A stretch of DNA of 19,742 bases from PNKC01 sp039917655 (GTDB lineage Bacteria > Chloroflexota > Dehalococcoidia > Tepidiformales > Tepidiformaceae), in NCBI GenBank assembly GCA_039917655.1, contig JBDSJC010000275.1, positions 1 to 19,742 on the forward strand, written 5' to 3'. A program made the translations under genes and the position numbers. The number at the start of each line of letters is the position of its first letter. Position 1 is the stretch's first letter. The notes below the pieces were generated by a model, which saw only the letters and a list, made by a program, of their open reading frames with translations, made no database searches and was not told the origin of the DNA. This document shows, piece by piece, positions 6,528 to 14,606 of the stretch.

Positions 6528-8464
6528 TGCTTCACGTTCTCTTCGAAGTATTTGATGATCTTGCCCGCCACCGGCGCCGCCTTGTCTCCACCTACGCCGA
6601 GGTCGAAGTAGACGGTCACCACAACGTCCGGGTCGTTGAAAGGGGCGAAGCCGGTGAACCAGGCGTGCTGCTTCGTCGCGCCGTCCTCTTTGAACTCCGC
6701 GGTGCCCGTCTTGCCCGCGATATCCAGGCCCGGCTGCGAGGCAAGCTTTCCTGCGCCAGACTGCGCGGAGAGGTGCATGCCATCTCGCACAACCTGCAAG
6801 TAGTCCGGATTAATGCCCACGCTCTTCGTCTCCGTCTTGACCGTGCGCACTGTCTTACCGTTGGGATCCACCACTTCGTTCACCACGTGCGGGGTGACCA
6901 GCGACCCACCGTTCGCGACAGCGGCGGTCATGCGCGCAATCTGCAGCGGTGTGGAGGTCACGTCCCCCTGACCGATGCCCATAAAGCAGGTGTCGGCGTA
7001 GTACCAGTTGCCCGGGTCCTTGGTCACCCGCTTCTTCCAGGCAGGGTCCGGGATGCGTCCGTCGCTCTCGCCGTAGAGGTCGATCCCGGTTGGCAGTCCC
7101 AGCCCGAACCCCCGCGCATAGTTGCCGAGGATGACCGCCGACGTTTCGATGTCCTTTCCGAGGCCGTTGACCTTGCCCAGGATCCCGCAGGAGGCCATCT
7201 CCATATAGATGTTCGAAGACCACTGGATCGCCCCGTAGAGGTCGATAAGGCCGTGTGCCTTCCAATCGATCAGGTCGTAGATGACACCATTCTCACCCTT
7301 AATCTCAAGCCTGACGCTGGGGACGTCCCATGGCGTATGGGGCGTAATGTTTCCGTTTTGGAGCGCAGCCGAAGCGGTCACCAGCTTGAAGGTTGACCCC
7401 GGCGCCGCCGCGCTGAGTGCATGGTTGAGAAACGGCGTGCGCACGTTGTCCAATGCCAACGATTTGTACTCGTCGGCACGCTTGTCGGTTTGCGCGAAAA
7501 TGTTGTTGTCGTAGGTCGGCAGCGAAACCATCGAATAGACTTCGCCGGTCTTGGGGCTCATCACCACTGCAGCTGCCACGCGGGCGTCCCCGTAGTTGCC
7601 GGTAGAGTCGCGCATCGAATCCTGGAGGAGCTCGGCGACGAATTTCTGCAGGCCCGCATCGATCGATAGCTTGAGGCTGTTGCCGGGGACGGCGTCGTCC
7701 GTCTTCAGGGCGGTGATCAGGCGGCCCTGGGCGTCCTGCTCCACCCGGCTGTAGCCGATCTTCCCGCGCAGGTCGCTTTCGTAGCGGTCCTCCAGGCCGT
7801 CTTTGCCAACGGGTTCGTTGTTGGCGTAGCCGAGCTTTCGCAGGGCCGGAGCCTCTTTGACGTCTTGCAGGCCGATGTGCCCGAGGATATGCGAGAACGC
7901 GTTGCCCGCCGGGTAGTTCCGGGCGGGGGTGATCGAGAGTTTGACGCCGGGCACGTCTGCCGTAGCCTCTTCCATCATGATCGCCTGGTCCTGCGTCAGG
8001 TGCTTCTTTATCGGGATCGGGATGAAGGCCACGCCGTCGTCTTCGGCGTTCTTGACAAGCGTCTGGATGTCCAGCACCTGTGCGCCCGTCAGCTTGGCGA
8101 GTTGCAGGAAGATCTTATAGCGCGTTGCCTTGTCGGCTTCATCGTGGTTGCCGTCTTTGTCATCGGGCAGGAATTCCGGCGTGAGGGTGGCAGTGTATTC
8201 GGCGACGTTTTGGACGAGCGGTTCGCCGTTGCGGTCCACGATAAGGCCGCGCGTCGGGAGGATGTTCGCGGTGACGATGTGGTTCTCGGTGGACCGGCGG
8301 GCGTAGTCCGAGCCGTTGATGAGCTGCATGTAGACGAGGCGAATCGTGAGGATGCCGAAGAGCAGCAGGATAGACGCGCGCAGGATGTTGAGGTTTCCGT
8401 GCGGCCGGTTACGGCTCGAACCCTGCTGCGGGCGGCCGCTAAAGCCTTCGTCCAGCATGCCCAT
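6524..8464 (-). CDS. mrdA: Penicillin-binding protein 2 (peptidoglycan transpeptidase)
   Basis: This class B penicillin-binding protein crosslinks peptidoglycan made by RodA during elongation. Of its 646 residues, 1-25 are cytoplasmic and 26-48 form a single membrane anchor. Then come the dimerisation/pedestal region with RGLIVDRNGEPL (72-83) and the transpeptidase domain. Active-site motifs are all present: S357-T-F-K360 (nucleophile Ser357), S416-S-N418 and K585-T-G-T588. The ATG at 8464 is preceded by AGGTGG at good spacing and lies 3 bases after the mreD stop; a second in-frame ATG at 8458 would shorten the protein by two residues only. The stop overlaps the rodA start. The length and motif spacing are normal, and no defect is seen. 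The monofunctional layout and operon context distinguish it from FtsI. Confidence 0.96.
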   Translation of the reverse strand: MGMLDEGFSGRPQQGSSRNRPHGNLNILRASILLLFGILTIRLVYMQLINGSDYARRSTENHIVTANILPTRGLIVDRNGEPLVQNVAEYTATLTPEFLPDDKDGNHDEADKATRYKIFLQLAKLTGAQVLDIQTLVKNAEDDGVAFIPIPIKKHLTQDQAIMMEEATADVPGVKLSITPARNYPAGNAFSHILGHIGLQDVKEAPALRKLGYANNEPVGKDGLEDRYESDLRGKIGYSRVEQDAQGRLITALKTDDAVPGNSLKLSIDAGLQKFVAELLQDSMRDSTGNYGDARVAAAVVMSPKTGEVYSMVSLPTYDNNIFAQTDKRADEYKSLALDNVRTPFLNHALSAAAPGSTFKLVTASAALQNGNITPHTPWDVPSVRLEIKGENGVIYDLIDWKAHGLIDLYGAIQWSSNIYMEMASCGILGKVNGLGKDIETSAVILGNYARGFGLGLPTGIDLYGESDGRIPDPAWKKRVTKDPGNWYYADTCFMGIGQGDVTSTPLQIARMTAAVANGGSLVTPHVVNEVVDPNGKTVRTVKTETKSVGINPDYLQVVRDGMHLSAQSGAGKLASQPGLDIAGKTGTAEFKEDGATKQHAWFTGFAPFNDPDVVVTVYFDLGVGGDKAAPVAGKIIKYFEENVKH

Positions 8465-8467
8465 CCG

Positions 8468-8980
8468 TTACCACCTGCTCCGCTGGAGACTCATCCCGCG
8501 GCCAGTCCATCCTAGAAGACGGAACGGCGCGTAGACCAACGTCAGTAAAGCAAAGTCCAAGAAGATGCCGGGGATCACTAGCTGACCGGCCATCGCCCCG
8601 AACGAAGCGTCGGCCCCTCCGGCGATCGCCCCGAGCGCGAGCAGCATCCTCGCCCAGATGCCCGCGGCCACTCCAGCGACGACCATCTGCGCATAGCGGT
8701 TCAACGGCAGCCGCGAGTCCTCCGCGTAGAGGGCCAGGGGCAACAGCGGCAGGTAGGCCATGAGCAACAAGCCCGGCGATCGGTCCGAGGCGAAGCCAAG
8801 GCAGATTGCCATCAGCGGTATCGCCAGCATCACCGTCGTCGGCCCAGCGAAGACCGTGAGGATCACCAGCACGACGAGCGCGTAATCCGGGACCGCGGCG
8901 GACACCGGGAAAAGCGGCGCCACGGCAACCTGGGCAAGCGCCGTCACGACCACCAACAGACACACGCCAGCTGCCTTCAC
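8468..8980 (-). CDS. mreD: Rod shape-determining membrane protein MreD
   Basis: MreD is an integral membrane component of the elongasome and partners MreC. The 170-residue product is almost wholly hydrophobic, with about five membrane segments. An early PDYALVVLVILTVFAGP segment (31-47) matches the usual MreD N-terminal half, and the acidic YAED (84-87) sits between helices. Sequence conservation in this family is low, so much of the call rests on size, topology and position between mreC and mrdA. The start is GTG at 8980, which overlaps the mreC stop as GTGA, a coupling arrangement. The stop lies 3 bases before the mrdA start. Confidence 0.9.
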   Translation of the reverse strand: MKAAGVCLLVVVTALAQVAVAPLFPVSAAVPDYALVVLVILTVFAGPTTVMLAIPLMAICLGFASDRSPGLLLMAYLPLLPLALYAEDSRLPLNRYAQMVVAGVAAGIWARMLLALGAIAGGADASFGAMAGQLVIPGIFLDFALLTLVYAPFRLLGWTGRGMSLQRSRW

Positions 8981-9813
8981 GGCGTCTCCAGTCCGCTGCG
9001 TTGCGGCGAGAAGCTGGTGAGCACCAGCACAGTGCGCGCCGTGGAAAGCCGCACCAGCGGCTCAACGGTCACCTTCTTGTAAAGTTCCTGCGAACTCCCA
9101 GAAACCTCGGAGACCCGGCCGATTGGTAGGCCCTGTGGGTAGTTTCCGCCCAGTCCGCTGGTAATCACTGTGTCGCCCACGTTGATCGTCGCCTGGGAGA
9201 CCGCCAGGTCGAAGCTCACACCGCGGTTCGGACTGCCCTTCGTAATGCCTTCGACTTTCGATTCCTGGATCTGGGAGGCGACCTTGCTCTTGGTGTCCGT
9301 GATCAAGCGGACGAACGCCGCACCGCTCGTGACTGTCGTTACGGTCCCGAGCAGCGAACCCTGCGACGAGAGCACCACCATGCCAACCTTTATCCCGTCG
9401 TCTGAACCGCGGTCGATGCTGATCACGTCGGTGAAGGGCGAACTGTCGCGATGCACCACGCTGGCTGCCAGCTTCGTCCCCGAGGCGACGTTTTGGGTGA
9501 CGCCGAGGGCCTTCTGCAACTCCTCCACCTGTTCCGCGCCCTGCTGGAGGGTGGTCACCTTATTGCGAAGTTCTTCGTTATCCAGCCGTAGCTTCGCATT
9601 TTCATCCTGCAGGTTGTTCAGGCTGCCGGCGTCCGAGAGGAAGGCCGCCACCGGCCGGAAGACCGTTGTGAGCACGCCCTGAACAGGAGAGGTGACCTTG
9701 AGGAAGACGCCCTGAAACGGGGTGAGCAGGCCCGTCTGGCCCACCACCGCAAGCAGCATGGCGAGCCCGATCATCGTCGCTACCCACCATGTGTACCGGG
9801 AGAAGATCAGCAT
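8977..9813 (-). CDS. mreC: Rod shape-determining protein MreC
   Basis: MreC is a membrane-anchored extracytoplasmic scaffold that activates PBP2-RodA. The 278-residue protein has a short cytoplasmic start, one membrane anchor (about 9-27), a coiled coil (about 64-104, rich in Leu/Asn/Glu heptads) and two beta-barrel subdomains. Signature stretches are IDRGSDDGIKVGMVVLSSQG (133-152) and GDTVITSGLGGNYPQGLPIG (213-232), both highly typical of the family. The ATG at 9813 puts the anchor at the very N-terminus, as expected. Only a weak GGA lies upstream, so translation may depend on mreB. A 27-base gap containing a 12-base palindrome separates it from mreB; its stop overlaps the mreD start. Confidence 0.96.
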   Translation of the reverse strand: MLIFSRYTWWVATMIGLAMLLAVVGQTGLLTPFQGVFLKVTSPVQGVLTTVFRPVAAFLSDAGSLNNLQDENAKLRLDNEELRNKVTTLQQGAEQVEELQKALGVTQNVASGTKLAASVVHRDSSPFTDVISIDRGSDDGIKVGMVVLSSQGSLLGTVTTVTSGAAFVRLITDTKSKVASQIQESKVEGITKGSPNRGVSFDLAVSQATINVGDTVITSGLGGNYPQGLPIGRVSEVSGSSQELYKKVTVEPLVRLSTARTVLVLTSFSPQRSGLETP

Positions 9814-9824
9814 GAATCATCCAG

Positions 9825-9836
9825 AGGGCGCGCCCT
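9825..9836. promoter_or_regulatory. Palindrome AGGGCGCGCCCT in the mreB-mreC gap
   Basis: This perfect 12-base palindrome fills nearly half of the 27-base mreB-mreC gap. In RNA it gives a 4-base-pair stem with a CGCG loop, which is weak. It might modulate expression between mreB (needed in many copies) and mreCD, but that is an inference. Confidence 0.3.
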
Positions 9837-9840
9837 GATG

Positions 9841-10902
<1,062 letters not shown>

Positions 10903-10909
10903 CTGGTGA

Positions 10910-10913
10910 TCCT
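10910..10913 (-). promoter_or_regulatory. Shine-Dalgarno AGGA supporting the mreB TTG start
   Basis: On the minus strand AGGA is followed by 7 bases and then TTG at 10902. Neither of the two upstream candidate starts has comparable pairing potential, so this site favours the shorter MreB. Confidence 0.45.
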
Positions 10914-10957
10914 GCCCGGCTGAAAACGAAACGTGCGCATTGCGGCGTGACGAACTC

Positions 10958-10963
10958 ATTATA
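10958..10963 (-). promoter_or_regulatory. Putative -10 box of the mre operon (perfect TATAAT)
   Basis: TATAAT on the minus strand would place transcription start near 10951, giving a leader of about 49 bases before the TTG at 10902. The best -35 at 17 bases is TTCGCG, which is poor. The upstream candidate ATG at 10959 overlaps the box itself. Confidence 0.45.
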
Positions 10964-10999
10964 CGTCGCCGGTCGTCCAGCGCGAATTTAGCGGTGTGA

Positions 11000-11017
11000 A
11001 ATAGGATCAAACCTATT
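11000..11017 (-). terminator. AT-rich stem-loop at the ligA stop codon
   Basis: On the minus strand AATAGG and CCTATT form a perfect 6-base-pair stem around TTTGAT, spanning the ligA TAG. It could partly separate the ligA transcript from mreB. The stem is AT-rich and no U-run follows, so it would be a weak terminator at best. Confidence 0.3.
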
Positions 11018-13121
11018 CCGAAGCGCTAGACATTGTCGCCAGCACGTCTGCGCCGCCTTCTAACAGCCGCGCAAAGAGCGTCTCATCGATTACGCGCACG
11101 CCGAGCTTTTCGGCCTTCAGCAGCTTCGAACCAGCCTCCGCACCCACCACGAGAGCTGTCGTTCCCTTCGAAACAGTACTGCCAACCTTCCCGCCCAACT
11201 CACGGATGCGATCTTCGGCGTCGTTTCGGGACATTGTTTCCAGCCGCCCCGTGACAACGAGCGTCAGGCCGTCCAGCGGCCCGGAGACACGCTCTTCAAC
11301 AACCTCGACCGGGTTGACGCCGGCCGTGAGGAGTCGCTGAACGACGGCTCGATTCTCGTCTCTCGCCGCCCAGTCGGCGATCGCCTTGGCCACAATCGGA
11401 CCGATCCCCTCGACCGTCTGCAACTGCGCCGCCTCGGCCTGCAGCAGCGCGCCCATGCTGCGGAAGTGGGTCGCGAGGAGGCGCGCTGTTTCGTAGCCAA
11501 CGTGACGGATGCCAAGCGCGAAAAGGACGTTGGTCAGCGGCCGCGCTTTGCTCTTTTCGATGCCCGTGAGGAGGTTTTCGCCGGTCTTGCTGAGCCGCGT
11601 CGCGCCGCCCGGCGCCTTCGCCTGGAAGTCGGGCAGCGCGTGAAGGCTTTCGGCTGTCAGGTCGTAGACCTCCGCCACGTTGTGTACCAGGCCCGAGTAG
11701 AAGAGCACCCAGGCGAGCTTCTCGCCGAGCCCCTCGATATCCATCGCCCCCCGGCCGGCGAAGTGTTCGAGGAGGCGAATCTGTTGCGCTGGGCAGGCTG
11801 TGTTCGGGCAATAGACCGCCGCCTCTGCTGGGTCACGGCTGACCTCTGTGCCGCACGAGGGGCAGACCGGCGGCATCTCGAACACCGTCTCGCTGCCGTC
11901 GCGCAGGCTGATCACCGGCGCCACCACCTGAGGGATCACCTCGCCCGCTCGCTGCACGATCACCGTGTCGCCAACGCGGATGTCCTTGCGATGGATGTCG
12001 CCTTCGTTGTGGAGCGTGGCCATGGAGACGTTCGCGCCGCCGACAACGACTGTTTCGAGGATTGCGAACGGCGTCAAGACGCCAGTGCGGCCTACGTTCA
12101 CTTCAATCTTGTTGAGCCTCGTTGTGCGCTGCTGGGGCGGGAACTTGAAGGCCGTGGCCCAGCGCGGCTCGCGCCCCACCACGCCGAGGCGCTCCCACTC
12201 GCGCGTGTCGTCGAGCTTCAACACCGTGCCGTCGATGTCATAATCCAGCCGTTCGCGCTGGTGTCCCCACCACTCGATGCGCTCGTAGGCCTCGGCCACG
12301 GAGCCGTGGATACGTGTCTCCGGATTGATGTTGAAGCCCATCTCCCGCAGCCAGGCGAGTGTTTCGTGGTGGCTTTCGGGGCGCACGCCCTCCACCCAGC
12401 CGAGCTGGTACATGAACATCGCGAGCGGACGGCTGGCCGTCACCGATGGGTCCTTTTGACGCACCGAGCCGGCGGCTGCATTGCGCGGGTTGGCGTACAG
12501 CGAGCGCGGCTTCTTGCCCTCCGCTTCGAGCTGTTGGTTCGCTTCGCCGATCGCGGCATTCATCGCTTCGAAGCCGCTCTTGGTCATGAAGACCTCGCCG
12601 CGCACCTCCATCTTCGCCGGGTAGCTACCGTGTAGCTCCTGCGGGATCGAGGCGATCGTGCGCAGGTTTGCCGTGACGTTTTCGCCCTGGCGGCCATCGC
12701 CGCGAGTGGCGCCCTGCACGAACCGGCCGCCTTCGTAAACGAGGGCCATCGCGAGCCCGTCAATTTTCGGTTCGCTAACGATGGCGAAGTCGTCGCTGTC
12801 CATGCGCTCGGCCACCCGCCGGTGCCAGGCCTGCAACTCTTCGAGCGTAAAGCAGTTGCCCAGGCTGAGCAGCGGGACCCGGTGTTCCACCACATCGAAG
12901 GTCTGGAGCGGCGCCGAACCGACGCGCTGCGTGGGCGAGTCTGGCGTAATTAGCTCGGGGTAGTGGCGCTCGATCGCGCGCAGTTCATTGAGCAGCTCGT
13001 CGTAGACGGCGTCCGGGATTTCGGGTGCGTCGCGTTCGTAGTACAGGCGGTTGTGGTAGTTCAGCTGCGAACGAAGTTCTTCGCTCCGCAATCGTGCGTC
13101 GTACTGGTTGGATTCTGCCAT
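11013..13121 (-). CDS. ligA: NAD-dependent DNA ligase LigA
   Basis: LigA seals nicks in duplex DNA using NAD+ as adenylate donor, in replication and repair. The 702-residue protein has the full domain series. Domain Ia has NYHNRLYYERDAPEIPD (21-37). The nucleotidyltransferase domain has the KIDG motif (119-122, adenylated Lys119) and RGDGRQGENVT, followed by the OB fold. A Cys4 zinc finger uses Cys420, Cys423, Cys438 and Cys443. A helix-hairpin-helix region follows, and a C-terminal BRCT domain runs from about 614 (LDGLTLVVTGRLETMSRNDA). The ATG at 13121 lies 9 bases after a TATAAT box with no Shine-Dalgarno sequence, so translation may start from a nearly leaderless message. It is divergent from hisH and lies upstream of the mre operon on the same strand. 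The length and motifs are normal. Confidence 0.98.
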   Translation of the reverse strand: MAESNQYDARLRSEELRSQLNYHNRLYYERDAPEIPDAVYDELLNELRAIERHYPELITPDSPTQRVGSAPLQTFDVVEHRVPLLSLGNCFTLEELQAWHRRVAERMDSDDFAIVSEPKIDGLAMALVYEGGRFVQGATRGDGRQGENVTANLRTIASIPQELHGSYPAKMEVRGEVFMTKSGFEAMNAAIGEANQQLEAEGKKPRSLYANPRNAAAGSVRQKDPSVTASRPLAMFMYQLGWVEGVRPESHHETLAWLREMGFNINPETRIHGSVAEAYERIEWWGHQRERLDYDIDGTVLKLDDTREWERLGVVGREPRWATAFKFPPQQRTTRLNKIEVNVGRTGVLTPFAILETVVVGGANVSMATLHNEGDIHRKDIRVGDTVIVQRAGEVIPQVVAPVISLRDGSETVFEMPPVCPSCGTEVSRDPAEAAVYCPNTACPAQQIRLLEHFAGRGAMDIEGLGEKLAWVLFYSGLVHNVAEVYDLTAESLHALPDFQAKAPGGATRLSKTGENLLTGIEKSKARPLTNVLFALGIRHVGYETARLLATHFRSMGALLQAEAAQLQTVEGIGPIVAKAIADWAARDENRAVVQRLLTAGVNPVEVVEERVSGPLDGLTLVVTGRLETMSRNDAEDRIRELGGKVGSTVSKGTTALVVGAEAGSKLLKAEKLGVRVIDETLFARLLEGGADVLATMSSASE

Positions 13122-13130
13122 CGCTCGGCA

Positions 13131-13136
13131 ATTATA
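13131..13136 (-). promoter_or_regulatory. Putative -10 box of ligA (perfect TATAAT), near-leaderless
   Basis: TATAAT on the minus strand ends 9 bases before the ligA ATG, implying a leader of only 2-3 bases. The surrounding sequence is GC-rich, which makes the box conspicuous. No -35-like hexamer is found at 16-18 bases. Confidence 0.5.
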
Positions 13137-13162
13137 TCGGGCCGCCTCTTGCTGGGGCGTGC

Positions 13163-13171
13163 TGCTACACT
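13163..13171 (+). promoter_or_regulatory. Putative extended -10 of the his operon (TGC-TACACT)
   Basis: TGC followed by TACACT fits an extended -10 element (TGn plus 4 of 6 matches). It ends 9 bases before the hisH ATG at 13181, where no Shine-Dalgarno sequence is visible. It is back to back with the ligA box, 29 bases away. Confidence 0.35.
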
Positions 13172-13180
13172 GATTGGCCT

Positions 13181-13861
13181 ATGACCGGCCCAATTGTTGT
13201 CATCGACTACGGCGCGGGCAACCTGCGCAGCGTCGCGCGCGCCCTCGCGCACGTTGACGAAGGACCGGTGATTTCGGCGGACCCTGCGGATATCGACCGT
13301 GCCGGGGCGATCGTGCTGCCAGGCGTGGGCGCCGCCGCGGACACGATGTCGAACCTCGTCTCGCGCAATCTGGTGGAGCCGCTGCTTCAGTACATCGCTG
13401 CCGGCCGCCCGTTCCTGGGGGTATGCATGGGCCTCCAGGCGCTGTTCGAACGGTCCGAAGAGGGCGGCGGCGTGGAGTGCCTGGGCGTACTTCCCGGCGA
13501 AGCTCGCCGGTTCGTGGCGGGCGAGGGCCGGAAGGTGCCGCACATGGGCTGGAACACCGTGGATTGGGTGCGTAGCCACCCTGTAGCCACAGGAATTCCG
13601 TCCGGCAGCTACTTCTATTTCGTCCACAGCTACTATCCCTGGACAGACGCCGATGGCCTCGCCCTCGGCACCACAGACTACGGCGTGACGTTCCCGAGCA
13701 TTGTCGCCCGCGACAACGTTGTGGCCGCGCAGTTCCACCCCGAGAAAAGCGGAGAGCACGGCCTCCAGATTTACGCGAACTTCGTCGCCTGGGCGCGCGC
13801 CGGCGCCCCGATTCCAGATGACCCGATCGCTTTGCGCGCGGGCGGAGCGCCTGATGTTTGA
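13181..13861 (+). CDS. hisH: Imidazole glycerol phosphate synthase glutaminase subunit HisH
   Basis: HisH hydrolyses glutamine and passes ammonia to HisF, which makes imidazole glycerol phosphate and AICAR. The 226-residue class I glutamine amidotransferase shows IDYGAGNLRSV (8-18), LPGVGAA (46-52), the nucleophile loop FLGVCMGLQ with Cys82, the HMGWN loop (121-125), and AAQFHPEKSG with His186 and Glu188 completing the triad. The ATG at 13181 is chosen because it starts directly at the conserved PIVVIDYGAGN strand. The frame stays open back to 13025, but that extension would lie over the divergent ligA and has no family counterpart. Its 3' end overlaps hisA by 8 bases. It is the first gene of the his cluster. 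Confidence 0.97.
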   Translation: MTGPIVVIDYGAGNLRSVARALAHVDEGPVISADPADIDRAGAIVLPGVGAAADTMSNLVSRNLVEPLLQYIAAGRPFLGVCMGLQALFERSEEGGGVECLGVLPGEARRFVAGEGRKVPHMGWNTVDWVRSHPVATGIPSGSYFYFVHSYYPWTDADGLALGTTDYGVTFPSIVARDNVVAAQFHPEKSGEHGLQIYANFVAWARAGAPIPDDPIALRAGGAPDV

Positions 13862-14603
13862 AGTCATCCCGGCGATAGACATTCTCGGCGGGCGATGCGT
13901 ACGCCTCTTCCAGGGGGACTACGCCAACGAAACGGTCTATTCGGAGGATCCCGTTTCGACCGCCCGGCGTTGGGAGGCGCTCGGGGCTTCGCGACTCCAC
14001 GTGGTCGACCTGGACGGTGCAAAGAAGGGCAGGCCAGTCAACTACCGCTTGATTGAGGATCTCTGCTTCGCCGTGAGACTGGCCGTGGAGGTTTCCGGCG
14101 GCATTCGCGACCTTGATACGATCGAGCTCGCCTTCTCCCGCGGCGCCAGGCAGGTGCAACTTGGCAGCATCGCCGTTCAACAACCAAACCTGGTGCGCCG
14201 CGCCGTCCGCCGCTGGGGAGCGAACATCGTCGTTTCCATCGACGCCCGCGACGGCGAAGTGCGCACCGACGGCTGGACTGTTGGCAGTGGGCTGCGCGCG
14301 CTCGACTTTGCCCGGACCATGGCCGAGGCCGGCGTCCATACGCTCATGTTCACAGACATCGCCCGTGACTCCACCCTCACTGAACCGAACTTCGCCGCGC
14401 TCGAAGAGATGGTGCGCGCCCTGCCCGAGTGCCGGATCATCGCTTCGGGCGGCGTCGCCCAGGTAGAGCACCTTGTTCGCCTCGGAGAGATCGGGTGCAC
14501 TGGCGCCATCGTCGGCAAGGCGCTTTACGAGGGCACGGTGGACCTGACGACCGCCCTCGCCGCCGTCGAACGATTCCGCGAACCCGAAACGGCGGAAGCC
14601 TGA
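13854..14603 (+). CDS. hisA: HisA, ProFAR isomerase
   Basis: HisA is a TIM-barrel isomerase converting ProFAR to PRFAR, the substrate of HisF-HisH. The 249-residue protein has PAIDILGGRCVRLFQGDY (6-23) with Asp9 as the likely general base, VEVSGGIRDLD (78-88), SIDARDGEVRTDGW (128-141) with Asp130 as the likely general acid, and FTDIARDSTLTEPN (166-179). In that last loop the common RDGTL-x-GPN pattern is altered: Ser replaces one Gly and Glu the other. The ATG at 13854 lies inside the hisH end (ATGTTTGA overlap), with GGAG 6 bases upstream. The DGW stretch fits HisA rather than the dual-function actinobacterial PriA, but a PriA-like side activity cannot be ruled out from sequence alone. Confidence 0.96.
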   Translation: MFEVIPAIDILGGRCVRLFQGDYANETVYSEDPVSTARRWEALGASRLHVVDLDGAKKGRPVNYRLIEDLCFAVRLAVEVSGGIRDLDTIELAFSRGARQVQLGSIAVQQPNLVRRAVRRWGANIVVSIDARDGEVRTDGWTVGSGLRALDFARTMAEAGVHTLMFTDIARDSTLTEPNFAALEEMVRALPECRIIASGGVAQVEHLVRLGEIGCTGAIVGKALYEGTVDLTTALAAVERFREPETAEA

Positions 14604-14606
14604 CCA

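Noticed and set aside
5712..7396. Long plus-strand open frames antisense to rodA and mrdA
   Set aside because: They are extremely rich in His, Arg, Asp and Glu, the typical reverse image of membrane-protein codons. No family resemblance was seen.
11466..12635. A 389-codon open frame on the plus strand antisense to ligA
   Set aside because: Composition (His/Arg/Ala/Asp-rich) and position opposite well-conserved LigA domains mark it as a shadow frame.
13025..13180. Upstream extension of hisH to an earlier start
   Set aside because: It would overlap the divergent ligA gene and its promoter, and family members begin at the PIVVIDYGAGN strand, which the ATG at 13181 gives directly.
13854..14603. 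hisA as a dual-function PriA
   Set aside because: No trpF absence can be judged here, and the motif context (DGW, standard length) fits plain HisA; the altered RDSTLTEPN loop alone does not establish dual function.
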